Shown: positions 32,676-42,609, counted from the stretch's first letter. The stretch: 50,716 nt of DNA from Prolixibacteraceae bacterium (GCA_003537645.1 DPRM01000061.1:51155-101870), one strand, 5' to 3'. Made by a program: numbers and translations. Notes: generated by a model from the letters alone, not told the origin.

Positions 32676-35603
32676 TTACACTTTAATTTTTCCTGTAACT
32701 GCATCCGAAATCAGGCATTGTTTGTATTCCTGCATTCGTACTATTTCGTTTTTAAGCGCGGATATATACTCGTCTATATTTGCAACTCTTGATTCAATAT
32801 ATTCTACTATTTGTTGTTGTTCATCAATCGGTGGAAGCATCAAATATTTATTTCGTAGAATATCATAATTGATATTTTGCCCTTCTCGAATGCCAGTAAC
32901 ACATATTTTTAACAACTCAATAAATGGAAGCGATTTGAATAAGTATTTTATATAATTAGAATTCAGCGATTTTGAAGGAGTAAGAATGGTGTATGCAGCA
33001 CTAATTATTCCTTTATAATATGCGTATTCTATTCCTCCCTGAAATGACCTAAGACTAATTACAAAATCACCAACTTCTACTAATTTCAATCCTTCTAAAC
33101 CTTTGTTTACTACAACAACACGATTTTCATATAGATCTTGAGGAATAACTCCGTAGATTTGAGTTGCCGACAGGATAGGTTCATCAGGGAAACCCTTTTG
33201 AGATCTTTCGTTAAATAGATATTTTATCTTTCTAACATTCCAGTGTATTGGTATTTGATTTACCCAATCAATACCCGATTCTTTCATTTGTATTTTTGGA
33301 TTAATCCCTCTGGTAATGACATTATTAATTTCAGATTGCTCTAACATTATAAGCTTGCGAAGGTTATTCGCATTGTTTTGAATATCAGATAAGTCGGATT
33401 TTATTTCATTAAGACGGTTACGTTCAACTGATTTGGAAAAGTACTTGGTAAAGCTAAGCTTATAACCCACTTTTGTTTTTGTGTAATCTACATAGGCATC
33501 GGGGGCATAAGGCAATACTTCGTTTTGCAAAAAGGCAGATATACCACCTTCATATAGGAAGGGAACTTGCTCCGTATCGCGTAGAGCTGGGTTTGGTATA
33601 AGTTTGTTGTTTTTTGTTACTGGTTCTGCATTTTCATCAACTTCAATTAAAGTGTATAAGAAATCACTCAATTTGTCGAACTTTAATTTATATTGATTTG
33701 CTCTTTTATGTGTATCGAACTGATCTGTAAATGCCTGAAGATTCAAATAAATAGATTGTTGCTGAGCAAAGTCACAAAGAATCATCATTACTTCGCTCAT
33801 CATTACATCGGCTGTAAGCTGGCCGATTGTTTTCGGTAGTTTTACTTTTCGTTCGTTTAATAACCTGTCACTAAATATACTTTCGTCCTCTTCTAAAACT
33901 GGAATATTATCTTTATAAGTCGCATCAATTCCAAAACCTTCAAGTTCCTTAACCGTTTCGTTAGAGAATTTTACATCCATTCTCAAACAGCGTTTCACCA
34001 AAGAGCTGAGGGTTTCCTTATCAATACGAACCTGTTGCCGTAATGGTCGCTCAACTGTAACTTCCCAAAAACCAAACTCTGCATTGGGGAAAATTTGGCT
34101 TTGTGCGTTTTCTTCAAAATGTGTAAGAAGGTTTAGAATTTTTTTACGGTCTGCTTTATTTGTCTCACAGTTTTTTTTGCCAAGGTTTTTACGTAAGGGT
34201 GTCTTAATGGCCGTAGCATCAATAAGCTGTACTTTACCTCGGCGGTGTTCTTCTTTACGGTTGGTAACTATCCAAATATAAGTGCCTATAGGCGTATTAT
34301 AGAAATCATTTTCTGGCATTGCTATAATCGCTTCGAGAAGGTCATTTTCGATAATGTATTGACGAAGGTTACTTTCACCACCTCCGGCATTTCCAGTAAA
34401 AAGCGACGAGCCGTTATGCACTTCTACAATTCGAGTTCCGAGAGGCGTGTTGCTTTTCATGCGGCTTATGTTGTTAGCAAGAAAAAGCATTTGAGGGTCG
34501 CCAATTCCAGGAATAAAAGAAATGGGTTCTTGCCCTTCTTCCATCTGTATTTTAAATCGGGCATCGGTAATTTTGTCTTTCTCCTTTTCTCCCAATCCCC
34601 AGTTTTTAAGGTCTTCTTTCCAAGGTGTGCCAAAAGGTGGATTGGATATACAAAAGTCGTAGGTTTCGCCCCGGTGTCCATCTTGCGAAATGGTAGAACC
34701 GAAAGCAATGTAATCGCGCTGCTGATTGTTGAGCGTATAGGAAAACTGTCTTAACTCTCCCGAAATCATTATGTCGGCTTTACAAGTGGCATAGGTGTCA
34801 GGTTGAAATTCTTGTCCAAACGTGTGAATTTGTACTTTCTTGTTTTTCTTTTCGGCAACCGATTGAATCTGTTCTTTGGAAATGGTAAGAATGCCACCAG
34901 TACCGGAAGCACCATCGTAAATGCTGTAAGTGGTACTTTCAATTTTATCTGCAATTGGAATAATCGCTAAATCCGAAAGTAGGTGGACATAATCGCGTGG
35001 CGTGAAATGTTCTCCAGCTTCAGTTACGCTGTTTTCTTCGTTAAACTTTCGAAGTAATTCCTCGAACACAGTACCCATCATGTGATTGTCAACACCTGGT
35101 AAAACTTCATTGCCTTCGGTGTCCACAATAGGATTAATACCGAGGTTCACAGAAGAATCGGTAAACTTATCAAGTATAGAACCCAAACGATTGTTTTCGG
35201 TCAGATTATCAACCTGTTGCTTTAGTTTGAATTTTTCAATAATATCCTGTACATCTCTACTGTACCCATCCAAATACTCTAAAAAGTTCATTTTTAAACG
35301 CATCGGATTTGTTTCCGAAGTAAGCGTTTTCATTGTAAAGCGGGACGTGTTATAAAATGGATATTTTGTAATGGTCATCAATACGGGTGATTGATTGGTA
35401 ATGCCCATTTTATCCAGTTGTTCTTTTTGCTTCAGCACAGCCTCTTTTGTTGGCTCTAACAGAATATCAAGGCGACGGAGAACCATCATTGGGAGTATTA
35501 CTTTCTTGTAATCTCCCTTGTTAAAAACATGCACAAGTACATCGTTGGCTATGTTCCAGATAAATGAAACTAATTGATTGAACTGCTGTTGGTTGTTAAG
35601 CAT
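32676..35603 (-). CDS. hsdM: HsdM-HsdS fusion with a single target-recognition domain
   Basis: A 975-residue protein. Residues 1-720 are the N6-adenine methylase: helical N-terminal domain, TEAGEHFTPRDYVHLLSDL, SAM motif YDGASGTGGIL (229-239), catalytic SNPPFG (320-325), and the C-terminal KVGYKLSFTKYFSK. The chain continues without break through an HsdS central conserved helix (LRKLIMLEQSEINNVITRGI, 748-767), an S-type target-recognition domain opening SGIDWVNQIPIHW (about 776-925) and the C-terminal conserved region (PPIDEQQQIVEYIESRVANI, 924-943). Only one TRD is present; a normal HsdS has two. No separate hsdS gene lies in the window. Two fused chains would be needed to form the usual two-TRD complex. 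Confidence 0.92.
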   Translation of the reverse strand: MLNNQQQFNQLVSFIWNIANDVLVHVFNKGDYKKVILPMMVLRRLDILLEPTKEAVLKQKEQLDKMGITNQSPVLMTITKYPFYNTSRFTMKTLTSETNPMRLKMNFLEYLDGYSRDVQDIIEKFKLKQQVDNLTENNRLGSILDKFTDSSVNLGINPIVDTEGNEVLPGVDNHMMGTVFEELLRKFNEENSVTEAGEHFTPRDYVHLLSDLAIIPIADKIESTTYSIYDGASGTGGILTISKEQIQSVAEKKNKKVQIHTFGQEFQPDTYATCKADIMISGELRQFSYTLNNQQRDYIAFGSTISQDGHRGETYDFCISNPPFGTPWKEDLKNWGLGEKEKDKITDARFKIQMEEGQEPISFIPGIGDPQMLFLANNISRMKSNTPLGTRIVEVHNGSSLFTGNAGGGESNLRQYIIENDLLEAIIAMPENDFYNTPIGTYIWIVTNRKEEHRRGKVQLIDATAIKTPLRKNLGKKNCETNKADRKKILNLLTHFEENAQSQIFPNAEFGFWEVTVERPLRQQVRIDKETLSSLVKRCLRMDVKFSNETVKELEGFGIDATYKDNIPVLEEDESIFSDRLLNERKVKLPKTIGQLTADVMMSEVMMILCDFAQQQSIYLNLQAFTDQFDTHKRANQYKLKFDKLSDFLYTLIEVDENAEPVTKNNKLIPNPALRDTEQVPFLYEGGISAFLQNEVLPYAPDAYVDYTKTKVGYKLSFTKYFSKSVERNRLNEIKSDLSDIQNNANNLRKLIMLEQSEINNVITRGINPKIQMKESGIDWVNQIPIHWNVRKIKYLFNERSQKGFPDEPILSATQIYGVIPQDLYENRVVVVNKGLEGLKLVEVGDFVISLRSFQGGIEYAYYKGIISAAYTILTPSKSLNSNYIKYLFKSLPFIELLKICVTGIREGQNINYDILRNKYLMLPPIDEQQQIVEYIESRVANIDEYISALKNEIVRMQEYKQCLISDAVTGKIKV

Positions 35604-35744
35604 TGATAACTATTTATTTTATGTTGTTTTTTACGATTTCCATTTTAAGACTTTATCTGCCAAATAATATTTTTCTCCATTTTTATCGATTGGACTCAAA
35701 GAAGATTCTTTTATCAGGATAAATATCTTGCTATAAGCAGATCA
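35604..35744. other. 141-bp gap between hsdMS and the Hsp70-like gene
   Basis: Space between two minus-strand genes. It contains no gene and no hairpin I can defend. It is long enough for a promoter of the hsd operon, but no -33/-7 pair stands out. Confidence 0.4.
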
Positions 35745-37373
35745 CTATATATCAGATAAACCGTGTTCATAGCTAAAACTACTTTGACTTTGTTCCTGCG
35801 CCACAATATGATTGAAAACTTGCTCAATAGACGTAAGTACGATCTCGTTTTCCAGAGGAATTGATAGCCCATAAGAGGTTGCCAAAATTGCAAATAACTC
35901 TTGATTAATTCCTCGATTTTTAATTGCCGGAATATTGAGTAAGTTTTTATTTATGGTTTTAATATCTGTAAAATTTAACACGGAAGTCCGCATACTATCA
36001 TAAACAGAACCACCACCACAAAACACAACCGGACGATTTTTAAGCGCGTTTCTTAATCGGGAAACTGGGAGCCCGTGAAAAGCTTCCCGAAGTGTAAAAG
36101 AAGATTCAATGTTATCTACCATCTTTTTAGTTTCCTGTTGCAGTTGTTTTTTGTATTTATCAATGCTAGAGTTAAATACAGATGTTTCACCTTGCTTGTC
36201 GAAAAATATTTTTTGAACGTCTGAAATTAATAAACCTTCATTCTCAATAATATATTGTTCAAAAATAAAATTCAATCCTTTGTGGAAAGAAATTACAGCA
36301 TGAATATCCGGCTTATTTTCCCTGATAGTAAAAAACGCAATATCTGTTGTACCTCCACCAATATCGACCAGTAAACTCATGCCGGTCTCCAATCTTTTCT
36401 GTTGGGTTATTGAAGACAAACCAGCGTATGCTTCGGGCAGAACATTTAGTCCATAGAAAGCAATCTCATCTTCTGAAAAATCAAAGTCAAGTTTTGTAAC
36501 CTCCAACAAATTATGGTATGTCTCTGTTAGAAATTCCTCGTTTGTTCTATATCTTTCCACTAACCTGTATGCTGCAATCAATATCGCAAAAGCCTTTCGC
36601 TCTTGACTTTTTAGCTCGGATTTTTTCGCCCCACTTGGAACTCCAGTCTGTATATAAAAATCTTCGCCCAACTTTGCTCTTAATACCAGCAGTAAATATG
36701 CAATATACCAAACAGAAATTATTTCAGGTTCGATTTCGTGTTCCCATTGGCTAGTATTAGAATAAGTGGCTAACTTGAAATACCTGAAATGGAATTGTCT
36801 AATTGGTTTTACATCCCATTGCTCTATTGCTTTGTCGTATTCAGCTTTTCGTTGATTGTTTGCCGTTTGGCAGAAATAAAGGTCTCTGTCGTATTCCTCC
36901 TGAAGAATTGCACACTCTTTTCCCCACTCAATAATATTTTGCTCATGCTCATTTTGCAGTCTCAAACAGTCTTGTTTCCACTGGAGTATTTCATCATTTT
37001 CACTAGAATTCCTATTAAAAAATAGCTTTATTAATTTTTTGCCCCATGAAAGAGTTTCGTCCTGGGGTTTGAGCGGTAATATTGGTTCTACTGGGTTGGG
37101 TGGAATTTTTAAAACTGGCTCTTGGCTCAAAGATAGCACTGGTTTTACTACTCCATTTTTATTTAGTATTTTGCATCTCTCATCATTGACAAAACCATAG
37201 CTAATCGTATCGTCATTATTAATTTGGACTATTGAAGGGAATAAGACAGTCAATTTACCATCATTATCTTCAAACTCTAAAAATTCATACAATTTTTGAG
37301 CTGGGTTTGAAGCATCTTCAATACATATTTTTGTCTGGTGAGTTCCAAAATCAAGACCAACTGTGTAACTCAT
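35745..37373 (-). CDS. Hsp70/actin-fold ATPase without substrate domain
   Basis: A 542-residue protein with the ATPase fold of Hsp70 and actin. Phosphate-1 is VGLDFGTHQTKI (5-16) and phosphate-2 LVDIGGGTTDIAFF (about 335). An adenosine-motif candidate is VFCGGGSVYDSMR. Between the subdomains is a charged, partly coiled-coil insert (about 90-190, with WKQDCLRLQNEHEQNIIEWG). The beta-sandwich substrate domain and lid of true Hsp70 are absent. It starts 1 bp after the SNF2-helicase stop, so the two form one unit. I know no named defence system with this pair; chaperone-like remodelling of the helicase is only a guess. Confidence 0.8.
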   Translation of the reverse strand: MSYTVGLDFGTHQTKICIEDASNPAQKLYEFLEFEDNDGKLTVLFPSIVQINNDDTISYGFVNDERCKILNKNGVVKPVLSLSQEPVLKIPPNPVEPILPLKPQDETLSWGKKLIKLFFNRNSSENDEILQWKQDCLRLQNEHEQNIIEWGKECAILQEEYDRDLYFCQTANNQRKAEYDKAIEQWDVKPIRQFHFRYFKLATYSNTSQWEHEIEPEIISVWYIAYLLLVLRAKLGEDFYIQTGVPSGAKKSELKSQERKAFAILIAAYRLVERYRTNEEFLTETYHNLLEVTKLDFDFSEDEIAFYGLNVLPEAYAGLSSITQQKRLETGMSLLVDIGGGTTDIAFFTIRENKPDIHAVISFHKGLNFIFEQYIIENEGLLISDVQKIFFDKQGETSVFNSSIDKYKKQLQQETKKMVDNIESSFTLREAFHGLPVSRLRNALKNRPVVFCGGGSVYDSMRTSVLNFTDIKTINKNLLNIPAIKNRGINQELFAILATSYGLSIPLENEIVLTSIEQVFNHIVAQEQSQSSFSYEHGLSDI

Positions 37374-37374
37374 A

Positions 37375-40300
37375 TCAATAAATTGTAATTAGGCTCAATG
37401 ACAATAACTGAGGTGTTTTATATATGATCTCGCCTGCATTTATTTCCCTCAATGAGTTTTCCATTTCTTCATGCAGATTCGACAATATTTTCTTTTGGGC
37501 TGGCAGAATGCTCTCAATGTTTTTTCGCTCTTTCTCATCTGTTAAGAATCTTAATTTTGATTCAGAACTTCTGATAATGTTTTCCTGGGTTTTTATTCGG
37601 TTGTTATAAAACTCAGTTTTGCGTTGGGTTTGCATCTTTTTATGGGTCTCCAATCGCATCAGTTGCTCTGCTACATTTTGCGATTCAATATCTTCTATTT
37701 CTTCAGCAAAAATGTATTCTAGTTCAGATATTTTATTTTCAGGAAGTTTTGAACTTTCAACTGTGGTAGTTGCATGTAGTTGAGCTTCCCCCAAAAGCCG
37801 TTCGGCAATCTTTTTATCTTTGATTATTCTTTCATTTCTTACATCAAACAGAATCGGAATCAACAGTTCTGTCTTTTGTTCGCGACTAAACCATTTTTTT
37901 ATGGTAGTTGAGGAATAAACCGCCAAAAAGTAGTCGCCAACAGGAACAGAGACTTCTCCCAAAACTGATTCATTTAGAGCAAATCGGAACGTATTACTTG
38001 TTTTGGAATCCTGACTTTGGAAGTATCTCATTGCAGCGATGATTATCGGATGATATGCATTTAACCTTATTATTCCTCTGTTGTTATATCCAGTTTGCTG
38101 TGAGAAAGTTAAGTCCAAAACTGTTTTGTCTCTAATAGAATTTATGAATTGTCTGAAAGCTATAGCGTAATCAGGATCGTTAGGCTGAAATTCATTCAAA
38201 AAGTTTATCAGAATGCGCGAAGAACTTTGCGGTAAATGTAGTTGGAAAAGCAATTTTTCCTCGTCAATTGTATGCAGCTGACAGGTTGTGAGCTTTGATC
38301 GAATTAAAAATTGCATGTAGTTGACTAATTCTTTCTCAGTAACATACCTGTGATTATTCTGAATGTTCTCAATTTCGTTTTTGAAGTATATGTCATTTGT
38401 AAGTGAGTCTGTAAGTCCTTCACTAATTTCCTTCAGATTCCTTTGTTCAGTTAGAATAGCTCTCTCAATAGCATCAATTTTCTCTAGTCTTTGTTGTTTT
38501 GTAATTTTTGTGCAATAAAGTTCTTTTTCTAAAGTAGAGAACCACTCCCGGATATTCTTTACCCCAATATTGCCTTGTCTGTCCAGATCTTTATCTAATA
38601 TGGCTTCCAAATCTCCAATGCACCCTCTGAATATACCTATTCTATCCAGTAACCGAGTGTAGATATCTTCCTGAATTGAGTCTTTCACAACTAGATTGTA
38701 AATGTTAACAATAGGAGATTCTTGGCCAAATCGGTCAATTCTACCTATTCGTTGTTCCACAACCATTGGATTCCACGGCAAATCATAATTGACTAGAACA
38801 TCACAAAACTGCATATCAAGACCTTCACTACCAACTTCTGAAGACAAAAGCACCTTTATGTCGTTGCTTCGCTTAAATCGTTCAATTACTGATGTTCTAT
38901 CGTCGATATCCCCATGAATGATAGCACATCCCACTCCGATTTTTTTTAATCTTACATTTAGGTATTTTAAGGTATTTTTAAAAAGTGCAAAAACTATCAG
39001 TTTCTTATTTTCCTGCGTTGTTAACTTCTTTATAATCGTTAACAGCGCCTCAAACTTCGCATCTCTTTCTGAGCTATATTGGTCTATCCCTTTGTCCAGG
39101 TGTTCTTTGTTATTTAGATACCCATAAACACTACTGGCAACCTGACGTTTTTTCTGAACAAGACCCAATGCTGCGCCTAAAGACATTCTTTCATTGCCAA
39201 AATCATCCAAATATGAATTTTCTTCGATATATTCTTCTATCACTTTGTCGAACTCTAATTGTTCATCGGGGTGCAGTTCAACAATTAATGTATGTGGTTC
39301 ACGGACTGCTTGAGACCAATCCTGCGTAACTTCTTTTTTTCGTGTTCGTGAAAATATTTTATTCATTTCACTCATGTCAGAAATGTCGAATTGCAACTGA
39401 ACCCGGGTTTCTGCCATGTCTTCCTTTGTTCTTAAATCATCAATTATCTTTTTGTAAAGAGGTATTTCGCTAAACAACTCCTTCACTATGAAATTCTTTT
39501 TCCATTCAACACGGTACTCTTCTCCAGAACTATAGTAAAGTGAAACCTCCGAATCATCTAGATCATCGGCTATTTTATGCAGAGGGATCTGATTATTTAA
39601 TTGTGTTAACGCATTAATAAAAGGCGCATTTACTGCGATTTCGTTCAAGAAAGTTGAGTACTCAGTATATTTATTATCATCTAATAATTGGAGTAGATTA
39701 AAAAGATTTTGCTCGCTGATCATTATTGGTGTGGCAGTCAAAAAAACGACTGAATTAGCAGTTTCCAATAATTTCTTTGCCCCTCGATGTGTTTGTGTTG
39801 TGTGATTTCTTAGTCGGTGTGCTTCATCGCATAAAACAAAATCAAATTTAATCTCGTTTTTATCTATTAAATCAAACAAACTAGTGTCTTTTGACTGTTT
39901 GTTTTCATTTTCACTCCTGGAAAATCGAATTTTCTCATAGTTGACTATAGCCCTGACTGTGCCATTTCTGTCTTTTATGTCCGCAATTAAGTCTTTAGAA
40001 GTGTCGTAAATTTTAAACTGGAAATTGAATTTTTCTTTCAGTTCTACCTGCCACTTTTCCTGAAGAGATTTTGGGCATACTATCAAGGCATTCTTCATTT
40101 CACGCCTTGCCATTAATTCAAGCATTATATGTCCTGCTTCAATTGTTTTTCCTAACCCAACTTCATCAGCTACTAATATTCTTCTATTTTCTGAGCTTAA
40201 AAATTTTAGTAATGGTTTGAACTGGTAAGCTTTAAAAATAGTATTGGAAGCCTTCAAAGAGGAAATCGTATTATTACTTGTATTCTGAATCTTAAAACTT

Positions 40301-40536
40301 GTGTTTATTTTGGAAAAATCGAGGAAAGAGCCGAAAATCCCTTGTCTTAATCGTTGAAATGGGTCTGATAAATCAGTGTCAGGGATCAAGTTAGATTCTA
40401 AACAGTTTTTAATAGTGTTATCAATACTAACCCGATATAATTGACGTCCTCGCGCTGGGGGTAGTATTTCTTTTACGATACCCTTTTCCTTTGAGCTAAT
40501 ATAAATTACTGAATCGCCTATATTAAATTTAGCCAT
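37375..40536 (-). CDS. RapA-like SNF2-family DNA translocase
   Basis: A 1053-residue SF2 ATPase. An N-terminal Tudor/SH3-like domain (FNIGDSVIYISSKEKGIVKE, 4-23) resembles the RNA-polymerase-binding part of RapA/HepA. The SNF2 core has Walker A ADEVGLGKTIEAG (123-135), DEAH (237-240), TATP (267-270), and the C-terminal lobe with IHGDIDD, SSEVGSEGLDMQFCDVLVNY and QRIGRIDRFGQ. The tail (from about 930) is a long predicted coiled coil. It lacks an obvious nuclease. The gene is preceded by a 5' untranslated stretch of almost 300 bases with a good promoter and followed by the Hsp70-like gene. Confidence 0.88.
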   Translation of the reverse strand: MAKFNIGDSVIYISSKEKGIVKEILPPARGRQLYRVSIDNTIKNCLESNLIPDTDLSDPFQRLRQGIFGSFLDFSKINTSFKIQNTSNNTISSLKASNTIFKAYQFKPLLKFLSSENRRILVADEVGLGKTIEAGHIMLELMARREMKNALIVCPKSLQEKWQVELKEKFNFQFKIYDTSKDLIADIKDRNGTVRAIVNYEKIRFSRSENENKQSKDTSLFDLIDKNEIKFDFVLCDEAHRLRNHTTQTHRGAKKLLETANSVVFLTATPIMISEQNLFNLLQLLDDNKYTEYSTFLNEIAVNAPFINALTQLNNQIPLHKIADDLDDSEVSLYYSSGEEYRVEWKKNFIVKELFSEIPLYKKIIDDLRTKEDMAETRVQLQFDISDMSEMNKIFSRTRKKEVTQDWSQAVREPHTLIVELHPDEQLEFDKVIEEYIEENSYLDDFGNERMSLGAALGLVQKKRQVASSVYGYLNNKEHLDKGIDQYSSERDAKFEALLTIIKKLTTQENKKLIVFALFKNTLKYLNVRLKKIGVGCAIIHGDIDDRTSVIERFKRSNDIKVLLSSEVGSEGLDMQFCDVLVNYDLPWNPMVVEQRIGRIDRFGQESPIVNIYNLVVKDSIQEDIYTRLLDRIGIFRGCIGDLEAILDKDLDRQGNIGVKNIREWFSTLEKELYCTKITKQQRLEKIDAIERAILTEQRNLKEISEGLTDSLTNDIYFKNEIENIQNNHRYVTEKELVNYMQFLIRSKLTTCQLHTIDEEKLLFQLHLPQSSSRILINFLNEFQPNDPDYAIAFRQFINSIRDKTVLDLTFSQQTGYNNRGIIRLNAYHPIIIAAMRYFQSQDSKTSNTFRFALNESVLGEVSVPVGDYFLAVYSSTTIKKWFSREQKTELLIPILFDVRNERIIKDKKIAERLLGEAQLHATTTVESSKLPENKISELEYIFAEEIEDIESQNVAEQLMRLETHKKMQTQRKTEFYNNRIKTQENIIRSSESKLRFLTDEKERKNIESILPAQKKILSNLHEEMENSLREINAGEIIYKTPQLLSLSLITIY

Positions 40537-41030
40537 GGATTTAAAGTCTTTTTGGAATCATCTGTTTTGCCAAGATAGTCTCGTGCTTTGTGGAAGATGC
40601 TTCAGATATTACGATGCTGTTAGTGCCATAAATCATTATAAATGAATTATATGCACAATTCAAATTTCGATGACCATTTCACAAAACGTTTTGATGAATA
40701 GTGTTTCTTTATGCAGTATTACAGTTTATAAGGCCTATAAAAGAGCAAAGAATAGTGATTATCTTAGTGGTAAGATCTGATAGTGTTAATTTCAGGTTAG
40801 TCAGTTTATTCATTGTTTCACGTGGGTTTTCTCAAATTTAAGATATTGTTTCTTTTAAAACAAAGTATTACCAATATTTTTGACCTATATGAAATAAAAT
40901 CAGGAGCAGCAAATTGCTGCATTAGTGTAGGTCTCACCCAAGTCTGAATTTAAAAATAGAGTTGCACAAAATGAGAACCGTTTCTATTATATGTCACTTT
41001 TAAAATATATAATCGATAATTACTAAAGTT
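40537..41030. other. Long intergenic gap upstream of the SNF2 gene
   Basis: This 494-bp A+T-rich stretch separates the ATPase-TOPRIM-DUF262 unit from the SNF2-Hsp70 unit. Apart from the promoter at 40833-40864, I see no coding frame and no convincing terminator. Room for an untranslated leader or small RNA exists, but nothing supports one. Confidence 0.45.
40833..40864 (-). promoter_or_regulatory. Bacteroidota-type promoter for the SNF2-Hsp70 unit
   Basis: On the minus strand TTTG (40864-40861), 20 bp, then TAAATTTG (40840-40833) fits the Bacteroidota primary-sigma consensus TTTG-N19-21-TAnnTTTG. Transcription would begin near 40826, about 290 bases before the helicase ATG. Confidence 0.5.
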
Positions 41031-42608
41031 TCATTCAGAATACAGAAGTCCAATATTTTTCACAAATTGTTTCTCAGATTTTCTAATCAATTCAAATCTT
41101 AAATCAATTGCTTCTTGAGTGTTACCTTGCTCAAGCAGGCGAATAATCTCATTATTTATAAAATATGATTCATAATCAACATTATCCTGCTCTAACATCA
41201 AACTTCCATCATTCTTTTTTAATAATTGTAAATTTTCATTAATAACTGAGTTATTAAAAAATACACTTTTTGTATTTCGTATCTCTGTAGATAAATATCT
41301 TATGTCAAGAGATGGTCTTAAATTGGAATTGTCTTTGTTAAATAAATTATTGACTTGACTAAGCAAAAACAGCATAAATGTTTTTGAACGAACACTCCCA
41401 AAATCAATGCGATCTGGGAATGGATATGTAGATAATTTTGAGTCGTGGTTTAAATAGAAAACAGGGTCATTTTTCTTCCCCATCGCAAAACATTTAAAAT
41501 GTTCTAATGCCATTCGCTGTTTACTCAATGAATAAATTGTAAAATAGTTCGAATATGAAGTAATCCAAAACCATTTCTTTAACAAGGCTATCTGATGATT
41601 AGTTGGAGTTGGATTTAGTCTATAGAATTCAGATAAAAATATTAATTGGGTATTGTATGGAAGTAATCTATATTCAATAACATGGACAGAATTAAGAAAT
41701 CTTACAGCTTTTTCTATGGTGTCAAGTGTCTGATTTACAATTTGAGGGAAATCACTTCTTCTTGATAAATCCTCTATTTTAACGTCGAAGTAAATTTTAT
41801 CAGTTGCTGATTCTATACAATGTAATATTGTTTCTCTACTTAGCTGTTCAAAATTATATTCCTCTAATGACGTCAACAAAGAGTCTATTTTGCTACTAAA
41901 TAAGAAATTCTGGTTGGGATTATATGATAAAGCTGAAACCATCCAATCTGGAGAAATTTGAGTTCCTCTAGAATTAATTCGAGAAAAAATGTCCACTGAA
42001 CTATTAATGTCCCCTCCTTTAATATCTACAAACGGGATTTCATAATCGACTAATATTTTAACTAAATTTTTTGCTCTAATGATTAACCTATTTTGTTCGT
42101 TATCTCCTACAATCTTCTTCCGCAGATCATCAATAAATCCTAAAAATTCAAAAGTATCGATCAAAATATATAGGGGAATTAGATCTGGAGGATTATTTCT
42201 GCTTCTTGAATAAGTAAACTCTTCATTACTGAGATCATAAAACAATTGAAAATCTTTTAATCTAGAATTTTGATTATCTAATCGATTTGCCTTTGGATGG
42301 GCCAAAACTCCAAATAAAGTTGAAAGCCTTTGAAATCCATCTAGAATGTATTTCACATCCTTTGACTGCTTATCAATTATATATGGGCCAATTTTATCTA
42401 TTGAATTAAATTCTTCTTCAGGCTTCCAAAACAATAGGCTGCCAATCGGGTATCCTTTCTCCATACTATCAAAAAGTTCTTTCATTTGTCTCGAATCCCA
42501 GACAAAATCTCTTTGAAAAATTGGAATCTTTATACTTCCATTTTTGATATCTTCTAACAAGTTTATTAACCTGATCTTATCCGGGCGAACAGTAATTGAT
42601 TCTTTCAT
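41031..42608 (-). CDS. DUF262-only protein of the ATPase-TOPRIM operon
   Basis: A 525-residue protein. The DUF262 elements are IKIPIFQRDFVWDSRQMKEL (26-45), KGYPIGSLLFWK and KYILDGFQRLSTLFG (DGFQR at 90-94; the usual motif is DGQQR), and IFSRINSRGTQISPDWM. No HNH or DUF1524 motif can be seen in the C-terminal half, so it resembles GmrS alone. It starts 1 bp after the TOPRIM-like gene stop. The Gln-to-Phe change touches the conserved NTP-site motif and could alter activity. Its presence beside an ABC ATPase and a TOPRIM nuclease is not a layout I can name. Confidence 0.82.
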   Translation of the reverse strand: MKESITVRPDKIRLINLLEDIKNGSIKIPIFQRDFVWDSRQMKELFDSMEKGYPIGSLLFWKPEEEFNSIDKIGPYIIDKQSKDVKYILDGFQRLSTLFGVLAHPKANRLDNQNSRLKDFQLFYDLSNEEFTYSRSRNNPPDLIPLYILIDTFEFLGFIDDLRKKIVGDNEQNRLIIRAKNLVKILVDYEIPFVDIKGGDINSSVDIFSRINSRGTQISPDWMVSALSYNPNQNFLFSSKIDSLLTSLEEYNFEQLSRETILHCIESATDKIYFDVKIEDLSRRSDFPQIVNQTLDTIEKAVRFLNSVHVIEYRLLPYNTQLIFLSEFYRLNPTPTNHQIALLKKWFWITSYSNYFTIYSLSKQRMALEHFKCFAMGKKNDPVFYLNHDSKLSTYPFPDRIDFGSVRSKTFMLFLLSQVNNLFNKDNSNLRPSLDIRYLSTEIRNTKSVFFNNSVINENLQLLKKNDGSLMLEQDNVDYESYFINNEIIRLLEQGNTQEAIDLRFELIRKSEKQFVKNIGLLYSE

Positions 42609-42609
42609 G

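Noticed and set aside
37375..40536. DISARM DrmD helicase
   Set aside because: DrmD belongs with DrmA, DrmB, DrmC and a methylase. None of those lies beside this SNF2 gene, and its partner is an Hsp70-fold protein.
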